A DNA stretch of 64,000 nucleotides from Paraglaciecola sp. MB-3u-78 (GCF_002835935.1 NZ_PJCF01000006.1:248001-312000), one strand, 5' to 3'; counted from the first letter of the stretch, positions 17,698-28,356 are shown. Notes: generated by a model from the letters alone, not told the origin. A program made the numbers and translations.

Positions 17698-17721
17698 AAC
17701 CCGGCCGTTGCCGGGTTTTTT
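17698..17721 (+). terminator. Rho-independent terminator of rpmBG
   Basis: CCCGGC and GCCGGG pair around CGTT and are followed by six T, with AA before the stem. It is 25 nt after the rpmG stop. Confidence 0.92.
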
Positions 17722-17777
17722 GCGTTTACACCTTATGTCATAATCCCCCATACTCATTTATTTGGTTTTAGTTTCAG

Positions 17778-18239
17778 ATGATCAAGTTATCTCAGCGCGC
17801 TTGGAACAATGTCATCATTGTCAGTATGTTAATACTGATCATGTTATTTAATTTCAGTAGTGATCTTTTAAATGATGGAAGCGATGAAACCTCATCTTTG
17901 CTAACCCTTGTGCCTGTCAATATGACTATCACCACCATGGCGTTTGAACAAGAAAAAGTAGAACGAATTGGTCAAGGTTGGCGAACAACATCTGGGTTTT
18001 ACAGTAACGAAAGGCTTGCAAGTTTAGTCGATCATTGGATCAATGCTGAAATCAGTTTATTTGACCCAAATTACAATTGGCAGTCACCTACCGCAACTGT
18101 AGAGCTATGGTTTGCTGGGCAAGCGTTGTCTATTAAGTATCAGTTTATACAACTGACGGACAAAACCTTAGTTAGAATTGACGAACAAACCTATCAGTTA
18201 ATCAGTCCTAATTATCAAATGTTAACCCTATCAGAGTAA
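17778..18239 (+). CDS. Membrane-anchored protein of unknown function upstream of mutM
   Basis: 153 residues. One N-terminal transmembrane helix (about residues 12-32, NVIIVSMLILIMLFNFSSDLL) without a signal-peptidase site, then a soluble domain of about 115 residues on the periplasmic side rich in short beta strands (ATVELWFAGQALSIKYQFIQL). I do not recognise the family. It ends 3 nt before mutM, so it is cotranscribed with the DNA glycosylase. No functional link is apparent. Confidence 0.7.
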   Translation: MIKLSQRAWNNVIIVSMLILIMLFNFSSDLLNDGSDETSSLLTLVPVNMTITTMAFEQEKVERIGQGWRTTSGFYSNERLASLVDHWINAEISLFDPNYNWQSPTATVELWFAGQALSIKYQFIQLTDKTLVRIDEQTYQLISPNYQMLTLSE

Positions 18240-18242
18240 AAC

Positions 18243-19055
18243 ATGCCTGAATTACCAGAAGTCGAAGTCAGTCGGTTGGGTATTACCCCGCATCTTGAAA
18301 ACCAAGTCATTAAAGAGATTATTGTACGTAAGCGTCAGTTGCGCTGGCCTATTCCAGAAACTATTCACCAAGCCGAAGGTTTAGTTATCACTTCGATTCG
18401 TCGCCGTGCTAAGTATTTATTATTGGATACCAGTGAAGGTAGTATTGTTTTGCACTTGGGTATGTCAGGCAAATTGTGTGTGGTGGATTGCGATACCGAA
18501 GTGAAAAAGCATGATCATTTAGATATCGTTATGCAAAATGGCGTGTGCTTGCGTTTTAATGATGCCCGAAGGTTTGGCTCTTGTTTATGGCAAGGACGAA
18601 ATGAACCCACACTTAGTTTATTGGCTGCACTTGGCCCAGAGCCATTAACGGACGAGTTTGATGGAAACAGGTTGTATGACTTGTCTCGTAGTAAATCTGT
18701 CGCTGTAAAAAAATTCATTATGGATAATAAAGTGGTGGTGGGGGTGGGCAATATTTATGCAAACGAATCATTGTTTATTGCTGGCATCGACCCTAGGAAA
18801 CCTGCCAACACAGTGACTAAAAAGCGTTATTTGCAACTCGCTCATATTATTAAAAAAGTTTTGGCTAGCGCCATTGAACAAGGTGGCACTACTCTTAAAG
18901 ATTTTGCGCAAGCAGATGGACAACCAGGCTATTTTGCGCAACAACTACTGGTTTATGGCCGTGCGGGTGAAAATTGCGATGCGTGTCTGTCGCCCATTAA
19001 GTCAGTAACCATTGGGCAACGTAATACTTTCTACTGTGAAACCTGTCAGCACTAA
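18243..19055 (+). CDS. mutM: Formamidopyrimidine-DNA glycosylase Fpg/MutM
   Basis: 270 residues. It excises 8-oxoguanine and formamidopyrimidines. The mature N-terminus PELPEVEV provides the catalytic Pro2 and Glu3. Other blocks are RRRAKYLLLD, the LHLGMSGKL segment, the helix-two-turn-helix with VGVGNIYANESLF, and a C-terminal Cys4 zinc finger (CDAC near residue 244, CETC near 266). Works with MutY, encoded at 52-53 kb, in the GO repair system. Confidence 0.97.
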   Translation: MPELPEVEVSRLGITPHLENQVIKEIIVRKRQLRWPIPETIHQAEGLVITSIRRRAKYLLLDTSEGSIVLHLGMSGKLCVVDCDTEVKKHDHLDIVMQNGVCLRFNDARRFGSCLWQGRNEPTLSLLAALGPEPLTDEFDGNRLYDLSRSKSVAVKKFIMDNKVVVGVGNIYANESLFIAGIDPRKPANTVTKKRYLQLAHIIKKVLASAIEQGGTTLKDFAQADGQPGYFAQQLLVYGRAGENCDACLSPIKSVTIGQRNTFYCETCQH

Positions 19056-19100
19056 GAGGGAGCCCTCAGCGATGACAAAGAGCCCTCAACGTTGGCAAAT

Positions 19101-19631
<531 letters not shown>

Positions 19632-19682
19632 CTAACCCGAATAGGATGAATTTTACTAATTTATTTGTATTAATGGTGTATA

Positions 19683-19868
19683 TCACAATTTCCAATAGCC
19701 AAGTTCTTTTCGCATCTTAAGTTTTCGTAGTAAATTACGTGGTTTGGTTTTTAATTCTGTAGGTGGATATCGATGGTGCGAGGTAAGTAAATCACTTTGC
19801 AATACTGTTTCAGTTGGTCAAATCGGCCTTGCCAGTCATCACCCATAACTATCATATGTACCAAATGT
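19683..19868 (-). pseudogene. TagD-like glycerol-3-phosphate cytidylyltransferase, C-terminal remnant
   Basis: The reverse strand reads IVMGDDWQGRFDQLKQYC then KVIYLPRTIDI, the highly conserved C-terminal block of TagD/GCT-type cytidylyltransferases that make CDP-glycerol. The HxGH-containing N-terminus is absent and a stop precedes the fragment. A frameshift follows the YLPRT block, after which another frame reads ELKTKPRNLLRKL and continues to GYWKL before a stop. It is a remnant, not a working gene. It belongs functionally with the glycerophosphotransferase at 16.0 kb, which would use its product. Confidence 0.7.
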
Positions 19869-20011
19869 TATGACTCTACTCACTGCTCACCTATTTATTA
19901 ATAAACTGACATTCTATTAAAGCCTTTACTCAGGCTCATTGTTCTTAGCATTCGTACAATATATTCCGTATGATATCGGTTAGTTAGAGATTAGTAAAAG
20001 CCGCTGTTTGG

Positions 20012-20052
20012 CACTAACTGAATGACTTATATACTTAGTCATTCAGTTAGTG
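20012..20052. repeat. Perfect 16-bp inverted repeat upstream of the wzi-like gene
   Basis: CACTAACTGAATGACT (20012-20027) and its exact reverse complement (20037-20052) are separated by a 9-nt AT-rich spacer. There is no T-tract after it, so a terminator is unlikely. It lies about 60-100 nt before the start of the Wzi-like gene, a position fitting an operator or an mRNA leader hairpin. Confidence 0.8.
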
Positions 20053-20115
20053 GGTTTAAAGGTCGGATATTGACGTGGGCAGTGCCCAAGACGAAAAGAT
20101 ATTTTATTGGGGATA

Positions 20116-21588
20116 ATGTTGTTAAACGTTCGACAGAGACATTTTTACTGTTTTTATATTTGTTTATTCTGGTCAATTAAGGGGTGGTGTTCTCCTTGGA
20201 TCGGCACACTTGAACCGCATTTGCATCAAGACTTACAAGTGTTAGTGGAGTGGGGGGTGTTAGATGCATCAGTGAGCAGTTACCCTGTTCCTTGGAAAGG
20301 TATTGCAGAGCAGTTAGAAAAACTCCAGGTACACACTCTTCCGAGTATTCCTGGCATCTCCGCACAGCGATTGAAGCATTATTTACAAACCAATAAAAAA
20401 CAAAAAGGTCAGTCTATTATCAGCCTGTATGGCGCAACAGACGACAGCAGATTTGTGGGATTTAACGGTGTACAGACTGAAAAAGTCAAACTCAATATAA
20501 CTAAAGAGTTGTATGCTGGTCGTTGGGCTGGGCAAATATCGGCTAACCATGAACGGGGCGGAAAAAGTCACTTTGACCAAAGTTTTTTGGCTTATCAATT
20601 TGGTGATTGGAATCTACGGGTGGGGTCATTGAACCAGTGGTGGGGGCCAGCACAATCTAGCAGTCTGATCATGTCTAATAATGCGAGACCTGTTCCCTCT
20701 ATCAGCTTTTCTCGCTCCCAAGCCATACGTTCTGAAAATAAGTGGTTGCGGTATCTTGGCCCTTGGTTTCTGACTGCGCAAATTGGGCAGTTAGAGAGTC
20801 AAAGAGCCGTGCCGGATACTAAGTTGTGGATGACGCGTTTTAATTTCAGTCCAATTTCTGGTTTAGAGCTGGGGTTGTCTTGGAGTGCAATGTGGGGCGG
20901 TAAAGGGCAGCCTCATTCCATTAGTGATTGGTTAAAGGTGGTGACCTTTGAAACCGAATGTGCAAACGGTGCGGCGACTTGTGATGATGCCATAGATCCC
21001 AAACTAGGTAACCATCTTGCAGGTTTGGATTTCAAATACAGCGTGATGTTGTTCAATAGGCCTTTTAGCATTTATGGACAACGTATTGGTGAAGATGCGG
21101 TTGATTATTATCGTGTAACTGATAATGCTAATTTGATTGGTTTATCAACTTACCTGTGGGGCAATAAAGTGTTCATCGAGTCTAGTGATACCAATGTTGC
21201 TTGCTCTAATGCCGGCACTAATGAAAAAAGTTGTTATTATGAAGATGAGATTTATCAATCAGGCTATCGTCGATATGGCCGTGCTATCGGTAGTAGTTTT
21301 GATAGTGATGCGAAGATGCTCACGTTAGGTATCAATAAAAACTTTCACAATGGCGATCTTTTCGAACTGGTTCTTAATCGACTCATACTCAATGAAGATA
21401 AAGAGTCACCTTCACCGGTGCTTAATGGTCTGAGTGAGGAGTTGCTCAGGTTAAGCGGTTTTTATCAAGCAGCTTATGGTGATTGGTTAGTCAAATTAGG
21501 TGCAAGTATTGAACATGGAAAAGCGGACGATGCTGATTCAAAAACCGATGCATTGATATTTTCTGAGATTAAATATCGGCTTAATTAG
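20116..21588 (+). CDS. Wzi-like outer-membrane capsule assembly protein
   Basis: About 490 residues. The N-terminus is hydrophobic (residues 1-27), ending WCSPW, compatible with a signal sequence. The rest has the alternating pattern of an outer-membrane beta-barrel. Wzi hallmarks are the LHQDLQVLVEWGVL segment, the LRVGSLNQWWGPAQSSSL block with NNARPVPSISFSR following, and a C-terminal strand ending in an aromatic-poor KYRLN. Wzi anchors K-type capsule at the cell surface. TTG at 20107 is an alternative start. It overlaps the convergent kdkA by 8 nt. Supports capsule production together with the glycerophosphotransferase gene. Confidence 0.82.
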   Translation: MLLNVRQRHFYCFYICLFWSIKGWCSPWIGTLEPHLHQDLQVLVEWGVLDASVSSYPVPWKGIAEQLEKLQVHTLPSIPGISAQRLKHYLQTNKKQKGQSIISLYGATDDSRFVGFNGVQTEKVKLNITKELYAGRWAGQISANHERGGKSHFDQSFLAYQFGDWNLRVGSLNQWWGPAQSSSLIMSNNARPVPSISFSRSQAIRSENKWLRYLGPWFLTAQIGQLESQRAVPDTKLWMTRFNFSPISGLELGLSWSAMWGGKGQPHSISDWLKVVTFETECANGAATCDDAIDPKLGNHLAGLDFKYSVMLFNRPFSIYGQRIGEDAVDYYRVTDNANLIGLSTYLWGNKVFIESSDTNVACSNAGTNEKSCYYEDEIYQSGYRRYGRAIGSSFDSDAKMLTLGINKNFHNGDLFELVLNRLILNEDKESPSPVLNGLSEELLRLSGFYQAAYGDWLVKLGASIEHGKADDADSKTDALIFSEIKYRLN

Positions 21589-22306
21589 GTTTTGCTGCTT
21601 TGGTATAAGCAGACATTAGGATTTCCCAATTTGCATATTTCCAATGAATATTTCGTAGACGTTGTTCTTTTTCAAAGGAACGCTTGAGACGTGCCATATT
21701 TGATTTTTTCCAACTATTTTCAGGTTTAATTCCGCATTTATCAAAGTCAATTAGCCAAACGCGATGCTCGGCATCAAGCATAATATTGTGGATATTTAGA
21801 TCATGGTGATAAATCTGATGATTATGAAATTCGGCAATAGTTTGACCTACCTTTTGCCACTCATTAGTGGTCAAGTCACTATTTAGCAAAATGTGGTGTA
21901 AGTCTTGTGCACTGGGTATTTTTGTTGAAATAATATCGGCTTGATAATAGAAACCGTGTTTAGTGACCATTGCTGCACTCGGTTTAGGAGAAGACAAACC
22001 GAGTTTTTGCATATGTTGAAGTAACTTAAACTCTCGCCATGCCCGGGATTGTTCAAGACCTGTAAACAGATATTGATCACTGAGTACTTTTCCAATCAAG
22101 CCACCGCGACGATAGTGACGTAACACATATTCATTTTTATCATGTTGAAAAAAGTAGGTAGTGCCACGGCCGATTGCTTGCCCTGTTATGGCATCTTGTG
22201 TCTGCCAATATTGACCTGAAAACATTTTTGGAATGGGTGCAGCGAAATGTTCTGCATCAAATAGCATGGCGTGGGAGTTAATAGTTTTTTGCTTAATAAT
22301 AGCCAT
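21581..22306 (-). CDS. kdkA: 3-deoxy-D-manno-octulosonic acid kinase
   Basis: About 241 residues from the internal ATG at 22306; an upstream ATG at 22348 would add 14 residues. It phosphorylates Kdo of the LPS inner core using ATP. Kinase motifs: YVLRHYRRGGLIGKVL near residue 62, the catalytic loop YHHDLNIHNIMLD and the metal-binding LIDFDKCG. KdkA is found in organisms with a single phosphorylated Kdo, and the Kdo transferase gene waaA lies 1.2 kb away. It is divergent from the glycosyltransferase gene. Confidence 0.88.
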   Translation of the reverse strand: MAIIKQKTINSHAMLFDAEHFAAPIPKMFSGQYWQTQDAITGQAIGRGTTYFFQHDKNEYVLRHYRRGGLIGKVLSDQYLFTGLEQSRAWREFKLLQHMQKLGLSSPKPSAAMVTKHGFYYQADIISTKIPSAQDLHHILLNSDLTTNEWQKVGQTIAEFHNHQIYHHDLNIHNIMLDAEHRVWLIDFDKCGIKPENSWKKSNMARLKRSFEKEQRLRNIHWKYANWEILMSAYTKAAKPN

Positions 22307-22414
22307 GTTACAATTTTGACTCAGAAGTAATAGGTGTATTGTATACATATTATTTAGGTAAGTGCAGGTTCAGATAGCTGTTTTGTGTTTCAACAAATTG
22401 AGTAATCCCCATCT

Positions 22415-23521
22415 ATGAATAATCACGTTTCTAGCGAACCACAGACAGATGAAATTGAATTAATTATTGGTAATTCCAATTCAAATTTTTCAGGTGTGAC
22501 ATCCACTATGCTGCAAGTCATGTCTTATCAAAAAGAGCGGATTAATTTACGCATCATGGGTACTCACTTTTTGCCTGAGCCGGCCTTGGCTATTAGTTTT
22601 TGGGAAACTGCAAAAATGTGTCGAAGGTCACTCAAAAATGGCAAATGGCGTATTTTCCATGCTCGCCGCGTCGATGAAATGATTCAGGGCGTATTACTTA
22701 AATATCTGTTTAGAGCAAAAATTATTCTGGTGTTTAGTTCGGCCGCGCAGCGTAAACGTTCTGGATCAACTGTGTGGTTAACCCGAAAAATGGACGCTGT
22801 GATTGCGGTAAGTAAAAGATCGGCGGGCTTTTTATGTAATCCCCCAGACCTAGTCAATCCCCATGGCGTGCAAGTTAATGATTATTTACCTGCTAAAGAT
22901 AAACAGCAAGCATGGGCTAAATTAGGTTTTGGAGGTAAATATGGTATTGGAATTTTAGGTCGCGTCAGAAAACAAAAAGGGGTGCACTTGTGTGTTGAAG
23001 CGTGCATTCAACTGTTTGACAAGTATCCTGATTACCACTGTGTGGTGGTTGGTGCAATTTCATCAAGTAATAAAGAGTTCGTCGAGCAATTAAAAACCAA
23101 AGCGGCACAAGCCAATATGGCTGATAGGATCACTTTCACCGGTGAGCTTGAATTTGAACAAATACCGAGAATATTTAGTGCTCTGTCTTTGGTTGCAGCC
23201 TTGAGTGATAACGAGGGATTTGGTTTAACTGTTTTGGAAGCCATGAGCAGCGGCGCAGCAGTATTGGCAACAGAAGCTGGCGCTTGGGAGGAAATTGTTC
23301 GCCCAGCAGTAGACGGTTATATTGTACCTGTGAATGATCAGCAAGCTGTAACTGAAAAAATGGACTTATTATTATCTAGTACCGAAAAGCTAATCCAAAT
23401 GGGTATTGAAGGGCGAAAAAGAGTCGAGGCCAGTTATCGTGTGGAAGACGAAGCAACACGTTTAATCGCGTTTTTTCGTAGCTTACAACAGGCATACTTT
23501 AAGGGGAATGGAACGCGGTGA
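22415..23521 (+). CDS. Glycosyltransferase family 4, probable LPS core enzyme
   Basis: 368 residues with GT-B fold. The C-terminal donor-binding half has GRVRKQKGVHLCVEA near residue 185, the LVAALSDNEGFGLTVLEAMSSGAAVLATEAGAW nucleotide-sugar block with the EGFG/E-x7-E pattern near 270, and ends in RKRVEASYRVEDEA. The N-terminal acceptor half contains IFHARRVDEMIQGVLL. Its place between kdkA and waaA suggests an LPS inner-core sugar transfer, by context only. The end overlaps the convergent waaA by 23 nt. Confidence 0.85.
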   Translation: MNNHVSSEPQTDEIELIIGNSNSNFSGVTSTMLQVMSYQKERINLRIMGTHFLPEPALAISFWETAKMCRRSLKNGKWRIFHARRVDEMIQGVLLKYLFRAKIILVFSSAAQRKRSGSTVWLTRKMDAVIAVSKRSAGFLCNPPDLVNPHGVQVNDYLPAKDKQQAWAKLGFGGKYGIGILGRVRKQKGVHLCVEACIQLFDKYPDYHCVVVGAISSSNKEFVEQLKTKAAQANMADRITFTGELEFEQIPRIFSALSLVAALSDNEGFGLTVLEAMSSGAAVLATEAGAWEEIVRPAVDGYIVPVNDQQAVTEKMDLLLSSTEKLIQMGIEGRKRVEASYRVEDEATRLIAFFRSLQQAYFKGNGTR

Positions 23522-24812
23522 GGACATCCAGCGTTTTTTGAATGGCACCACGGTTGAGAGCTAATACTTGTTTGCCAGCATTACCCGCATGTTTTCTTTG
23601 TTCGGGGTTGTCTAGCCACTTTTTACAAGCAGTTTCAATTTGTCGAGCATCTGTCACTGTTAGTAACGCGCCGCTATCGGTCAAGGCTTGGCAAATAGCA
23701 GGATTATTATAAGTCGACTCACCCATCAATATTGGCACTGCCATAGCCGCAGGCTCTAAAGCATTGTGCCCACCTCTATCCGCTAAACTGCCTCCTACAA
23801 AACTGATATCTGCCAATGCATAGATGGAACGCAACTTGCCCATTTGATCGCATAATAATACTTGGGTCATGGATGTACATGGTTTTGCGTCACTCATTAA
23901 AGACGTTTCAATATTTTGTGTTTGTAGAAGTTGATGAACCTTTTCAAAGCGTTGAGGGTGACGAGGGACAATAATCAATAATAACGCCGGATAAAGTGTT
24001 ACCAACGCCAAGTAGGCATCCAGTAAAATCTGTTCCTCTGGCTCATGGGTGCTGCCAGCCACAATAATTAAACGCGCCTCTAAAGCAAAGTTTGTTTTAA
24101 TGGTTTGGCTTAGTGCGATATCGTGATCAGAAATGCTCAAATCGAACTTAATGTTATTGGTCAAGATTAGCTTGTCAGGGCTCACACCAAGGGTCAGGTA
24201 GTTCTGGTAATCTCTTTGGTCTTGGGCGCAGATTGCAGTGATTTTTTCGAACATAGGTTGAAATAATGAGGGGTTTTTTTGATAAGTTTTGGTCGATTTT
24301 TCACTCATCCTGCCATTTATAATAAAAATAGGGATATTCAAACGCCAGCATTGATCACACAAATTCGGCCACAATTCCATTTCATTAATGAGTACTTTGG
24401 TTGGGCATTTCCTCTTCAGGAAAAATCTTAAAAAAAATGGAAAATCATAAGGTAAATAAGCATGTTCAACACGATCTGAAAACAGCAACCTCACTCTATC
24501 AGCACCTGTGGTGGTATTAGTGGTGATGGTAATGCGTTGCTTGGGATTGTTTCCTAATAGTTGTTCAACCAAATTTTGTATTGCCACCACTTCACCCACC
24601 GACGCACAATGGATCAGAATGCTATCCTTTTGATTACCTTGCTTTAATGTAAAACCATAGCGAGATAGGCGGGCTTTTGTATATCCCGGTTTGCGTCTGA
24701 TAAGTTGGTAAAAAAAGTGACAAAGGGCAAAGGGAATAATCAGTAGCCATAGTAATGAATAACCGAGTAACACAATTTTTTGCTTGGTACTGGGTTTAAA
24801 AGATGTGGTCAT
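23499..24812 (-). CDS. waaA: Kdo transferase WaaA
   Basis: 437 residues. It transfers Kdo from CMP-Kdo to lipid A precursor at the inner-membrane face. N-terminal membrane anchor (residues 12-33, LLGYSLLWLLIIPFALCHFF), then HCASVGEV with the catalytic acidic residue near 65, AGSTHEPEEQILLDAY near 255, and GGHNALEPAAMAVPILMG near 345. Length and motifs match waaA/kdtA. In E. coli, coaD (kdtB) is next to waaA; here kdkA, the Wzi-like and GT4 genes lie between them. Confidence 0.95.
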   Translation of the reverse strand: MTTSFKPSTKQKIVLLGYSLLWLLIIPFALCHFFYQLIRRKPGYTKARLSRYGFTLKQGNQKDSILIHCASVGEVVAIQNLVEQLLGNNPKQRITITTNTTTGADRVRLLFSDRVEHAYLPYDFPFFLRFFLKRKCPTKVLINEMELWPNLCDQCWRLNIPIFIINGRMSEKSTKTYQKNPSLFQPMFEKITAICAQDQRDYQNYLTLGVSPDKLILTNNIKFDLSISDHDIALSQTIKTNFALEARLIIVAGSTHEPEEQILLDAYLALVTLYPALLLIIVPRHPQRFEKVHQLLQTQNIETSLMSDAKPCTSMTQVLLCDQMGKLRSIYALADISFVGGSLADRGGHNALEPAAMAVPILMGESTYNNPAICQALTDSGALLTVTDARQIETACKKWLDNPEQRKHAGNAGKQVLALNRGAIQKTLDVLTAFHSP

Positions 24813-25008
24813 GGTTTATGCGTGCAGATGAGAGTGAATAAAACAAAGTTACTGTAGCAGATTTTGCCAAATTTGGAAGTGCCATTAGTGTAAACTGAGC
24901 TGTATTGTAGTCAATCTAACAGACTGAATCGTAATTAATTTTTACTAAACAACAACTGTTTTTTAAAACTCCTTTAGTATAAAAATACACTCGTGCTGGA
25001 GTTGGTTT

Positions 25009-25596
25009 TTGAATCAAATTCGTCAATGTTTTTGCCTGATTTTATGTGTTGGTTTGAGCTGCCTATTATCTGTAGCCTTTGCGGCTGATAGTCAGGAGCT
25101 TGCGGTGCGAGATGTGGTGGATCCCTCGGTTTCATCTACACATATCAACATAGAAGAAATGCGAAGAATTTTTTCTATGCGTCAAACGACTTGGTCTGAT
25201 AATCAAGCGAACACAGTTTATGTGCTTTCAAATCAACATCAAACACACCAAGCTTTCAGTACTAAAGTGCTGGATATGTTCCCTATCTTATTTAAAACAG
25301 GTGCCTGCTGATATTATTAAAATAGACAGACGTTTCGTCTCAGGCATGAGTGATAACAGTGCCTACATGCAAATTGTTTTATCTACCATTGCGATGGTAC
25401 AAAAGTTAGGTATGCAGGGGGGGCAGAAGGGGAAATCTCAGCTCAAATGAAGTTATTACAAGGTCTACATTGTGAGATAGGTCAGGGATATTTTATCTCT
25501 CGCCCAATCCCAGAGAGTGACTTATACTCTCTTTTGCCTGAAAAGTTACAACTTGGTGTGTGGGAGAAGTTAGACAAACTAAACCATAATATCTGA
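25009..25596 (+). pseudogene. Deletion scar: PstS-like gene start joined to EAL-domain gene end
   Basis: The 5' part (25009 to about 25280) encodes a signal peptide and SSTHINIEEMRRIFSMRQTTW, resembling small PstS-like periplasmic binding proteins, truncated at VLDMFP. From about 25277 another frame reads SLSYLKQVPADIIKIDRRF then VSGM, the typical C-terminal half of an EAL phosphodiesterase. A second frameshift in the seven-G run at 25417-25423 moves to a frame reading AEGEISAQMKLLQGL and GQGYFISRPIP, ending at 25596. Both genes are broken. A deletion removing the 3' part of one and the 5' part of the other explains it. Confidence 0.75.
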
Positions 25597-25722
25597 CAGA
25601 CTTGTGTATTATAGTGTAAAAAATGTTTGCCACTTGTGTATAACCTTCTGCTCTAAAAATTATCATTCCTCATATTGAATATATATGATTCGTTTATTTC
25701 CATCCCATACATAGGATTACCC

Positions 25723-26916
25723 ATGAAAAATGACTTTTATATTCGCTTGGCTCAGCAAATTGAAGACACTAAGGCACAAGGACTGTTCAAAAATGAACGC
25801 ATCATTACGTCAAGCCAACAAGCTGATATTGAAGTTAATCATAAACAAAAAGTACTTAACTTCTGCGCCAATAATTATTTAGGATTAGCCAATCATCCGG
25901 AGCTGATAAATGCCGCAAAAGCGGGCTTGGATAGTCACGGTTTTGGTATGGCATCGGTACGTTTTATTTGTGGTACGCAAGATATCCATAAGCAGTTAGA
26001 AGCAACCATAAGTGATTTTCTCGGTACCCAAGAAACTATCCTTTACCCCTCTTGTTTTGACGCCAACGGTGGATTATTTGAAACTATTTTGGATGCTGAA
26101 GATGCCATCATCTCCGATTCACTGAACCATGCGAGTATTATTGACGGGGTGAGATTATCCAAAGCCAAACGTTACCGTTACGCCAATAATGATATGCAAG
26201 CTTTAGAGACTCAGCTTATTCAAGCCGACTTAGATGGTGCGCGCACTAAGCTTATCGCAACAGATGGGGTTTTCTCTATGGACGGTGTGATTGCAGACTT
26301 AGCAGCCATTTGTGACCTAGCCGATAAATATCAGGCCTTGGTCATGGTTGACGATTGTCATGCGACTGGGTTTGTTGGTGAAAATGGTCGGGGTAGTCAT
26401 GAATATTGTGATGTAATGGGACGTGTTGATATTTTAACTGGCACTTTGGGTAAAGCTTTAGGTGGTGCGTCTGGTGGCTATACGTCTGGCAAAAAAGAAG
26501 TGGTTAGCTGGCTGCGCCAACGTTCGCGACCGTATTTATTTTCAAATTCGGTGGCACCGCCCATTGTTGCCGCATCTATCAAAGTGTTTGAATTGATGCA
26601 AGATGGAGATGCACTGCGTAAACAGTTAACTGCCAACGCTGCACACTTTCGCTTGCGAATGTCAGATGCGGGTTTTACGCTTTCAGGCAAAGATCATGCG
26701 ATCATTCCTGTGATGTTAGGTGATGCGCAACTCGCCAGCGATATGGCGGATAAGATGTTACAAAAAGGAGTGTATGTCGTGGGGTTTTCTTTCCCAGTTG
26801 TACCCAAAGGGCAGGCGCGTATTCGTACCCAGATGTCTGCTGCACACAGCCTCGAACAAATTGATTTAGCAGTCGATGTTTTTATTGAAGTCGGCAAAGA
26901 ATTAGGAGTGATCTGA
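25723..26916 (+). CDS. kbl: Glycine C-acetyltransferase (2-amino-3-ketobutyrate CoA ligase)
   Basis: 397 residues from the ATG at 25723 (TAGGA Shine-Dalgarno), matching the usual 398. A PLP-dependent alpha-oxoamine synthase converting 2-amino-3-ketobutyrate and CoA to glycine and acetyl-CoA. Motifs: [14 protein letters not shown] near residue 50, [15 protein letters not shown] near 210 and the PLP-lysine block [15 protein letters not shown] near 240. Its stop overlaps the tdh start by 1 nt (TGATG), so threonine degradation is a coupled two-gene operon. Confidence 0.96.
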   Translation: MKNDFYIRLAQQIEDTKAQGLFKNERIITSSQQADIEVNHKQKVLNFCANNYLGLANHPELINAAKAGLDSHGFGMASVRFICGTQDIHKQLEATISDFLGTQETILYPSCFDANGGLFETILDAEDAIISDSLNHASIIDGVRLSKAKRYRYANNDMQALETQLIQADLDGARTKLIATDGVFSMDGVIADLAAICDLADKYQALVMVDDCHATGFVGENGRGSHEYCDVMGRVDILTGTLGKALGGASGGYTSGKKEVVSWLRQRSRPYLFSNSVAPPIVAASIKVFELMQDGDALRKQLTANAAHFRLRMSDAGFTLSGKDHAIIPVMLGDAQLASDMADKMLQKGVYVVGFSFPVVPKGQARIRTQMSAAHSLEQIDLAVDVFIEVGKELGVI

Positions 26917-27941
26917 TGAAAGCGTTAGCCAAGTTATATTCAGAAAAAGGCATTTGGATGACTGAGTGTGAGAAACCCACAGTTGGTCATAATGATTTAT
27001 TAATAAGAATTCATAAAACCGCCATTTGTGGTACCGATATGCATATCTACCAGTGGGATGAATGGGCACAAAAAACAATTCCGGTGCCTATGGTTGTCGG
27101 CCATGAATATGTTGGTGAAGTGGTTGATATGGGCCAAGAAGTCCGTGGTTTTGTGGTTGGAGATCGCGTTTCTGGGGAAGGTCATATCACTTGTGGTCAC
27201 TGCCGAAATTGCCGTGCAGGCCGTCGCCACTTGTGCAGAAACACCACTGGAGTGGGGGTAAACAGGCAAGGTGCTTTTGCCGAGTTTTTGGTGATACCTG
27301 CATTTAATGCATTTAAAATCCCAGACAATATATCCAGTGACTTAGCCGCCATTTTTGACCCTTTTGGAAACGCAGTACACACCGCTTTATCTTTTGATTT
27401 GGTTGGTGAAGACGTATTGATTACCGGTGCTGGTCCAATTGGTATTATGGCAGCAGCGGTGGCGCGTCATGTAGGTGCAAGACATGTGGTTATTACCGAT
27501 ATAAACGAATATCGCCTAGATTTAGCCGCTAAAATGGGTGCTACTCGTGCGGTGAATGTATCTAATACTCAGTTGCAAGATGTGATGGTCGAATTAGGCA
27601 TGACCGAGGGCTTCGATGTTGGCCTTGAGATGTCAGGTGTACCATCGGCATTACGTGATATGCTCGACAAGATGAACAATGGTGGCAAAATCGCAATGTT
27701 GGGTATACCACCTAACGATGTTGCCATAGACTGGAATCAAGTGATTTTCAAAGGTCTGATAATCAAAGGCATTTATGGCCGTGAAATGTTTGAAACATGG
27801 TATAAAATGGCCAGCCTGATACAAGGTGGGCTAGATTTAAAGCCCATGGTAACCCATCAATTTGCGATTGATGATTTTCAACAAGGTTTCGATGTTATGG
27901 GGTCCGGCCAATCTGGTAAGGTGATCCTAAATTGGCAATAG
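26916..27941 (+). CDS. tdh: L-threonine 3-dehydrogenase
   Basis: 341 residues, the same as E. coli Tdh. NAD-dependent zinc enzyme of the MDR family oxidising threonine to 2-amino-3-ketobutyrate. Catalytic zinc ligands in ICGTDMHIY and GHEYVGEV; structural zinc [15 protein letters not shown] near residue 93; Rossmann motif [17 protein letters not shown] near 172. Translationally coupled to kbl. Confidence 0.97.
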   Translation: MKALAKLYSEKGIWMTECEKPTVGHNDLLIRIHKTAICGTDMHIYQWDEWAQKTIPVPMVVGHEYVGEVVDMGQEVRGFVVGDRVSGEGHITCGHCRNCRAGRRHLCRNTTGVGVNRQGAFAEFLVIPAFNAFKIPDNISSDLAAIFDPFGNAVHTALSFDLVGEDVLITGAGPIGIMAAAVARHVGARHVVITDINEYRLDLAAKMGATRAVNVSNTQLQDVMVELGMTEGFDVGLEMSGVPSALRDMLDKMNNGGKIAMLGIPPNDVAIDWNQVIFKGLIIKGIYGREMFETWYKMASLIQGGLDLKPMVTHQFAIDDFQQGFDVMGSGQSGKVILNWQ

Positions 27942-28003
27942 TGGTAACCTGAACTCTTTATCCCGTTCAGGTTAACAATAAATTTATGAGGGGAGTCATC
28001 TAG

Positions 28004-28333
28004 ATGGAGCAATTTGCCCATATATCTGTGCAACAGGCACAACAAAAACTGTCTGAAGGCATGGTACGAATTGTCGATATCCGCGACGACGCTGCTTTTG
28101 CCGCTGGGCATATTAAAGATTCTACTCACTTAACGAATGGTTCGCTGCATAGTTTTATGTCCGATGTGGAATTTGATACGCCCGTGATAGTCTGTTGTTA
28201 CCATGGTATTAGTAGCCAACAAGCCGCACAGTTTTTAATTCACCAAGGTTTTGAAGAGGTATATAGCCTAGACGGTGGATTTGAGGCGTGGCGCAAAGAC
28301 CAGTCCTTTGACGTTTCACAGCCAGATGTTTAA
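28004..28333 (+). CDS. glpE: Thiosulfate sulfurtransferase GlpE
   Basis: 109 residues, a single rhodanese domain. The active-site loop [12 protein letters not shown] near residue 65 provides the cysteine that carries sulfane sulfur. [13 protein letters not shown] near residue 26 is the CH2-type start of the fold. E. coli GlpE is 108 residues. It is followed 23 nt later by glpG, the conserved gene pair of the glpEGR operon; no glpR follows. Confidence 0.92.
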   Translation: MEQFAHISVQQAQQKLSEGMVRIVDIRDDAAFAAGHIKDSTHLTNGSLHSFMSDVEFDTPVIVCCYHGISSQQAAQFLIHQGFEEVYSLDGGFEAWRKDQSFDVSQPDV

Positions 28334-28356
28334 AAATTATAGGAAGTATAATACGT

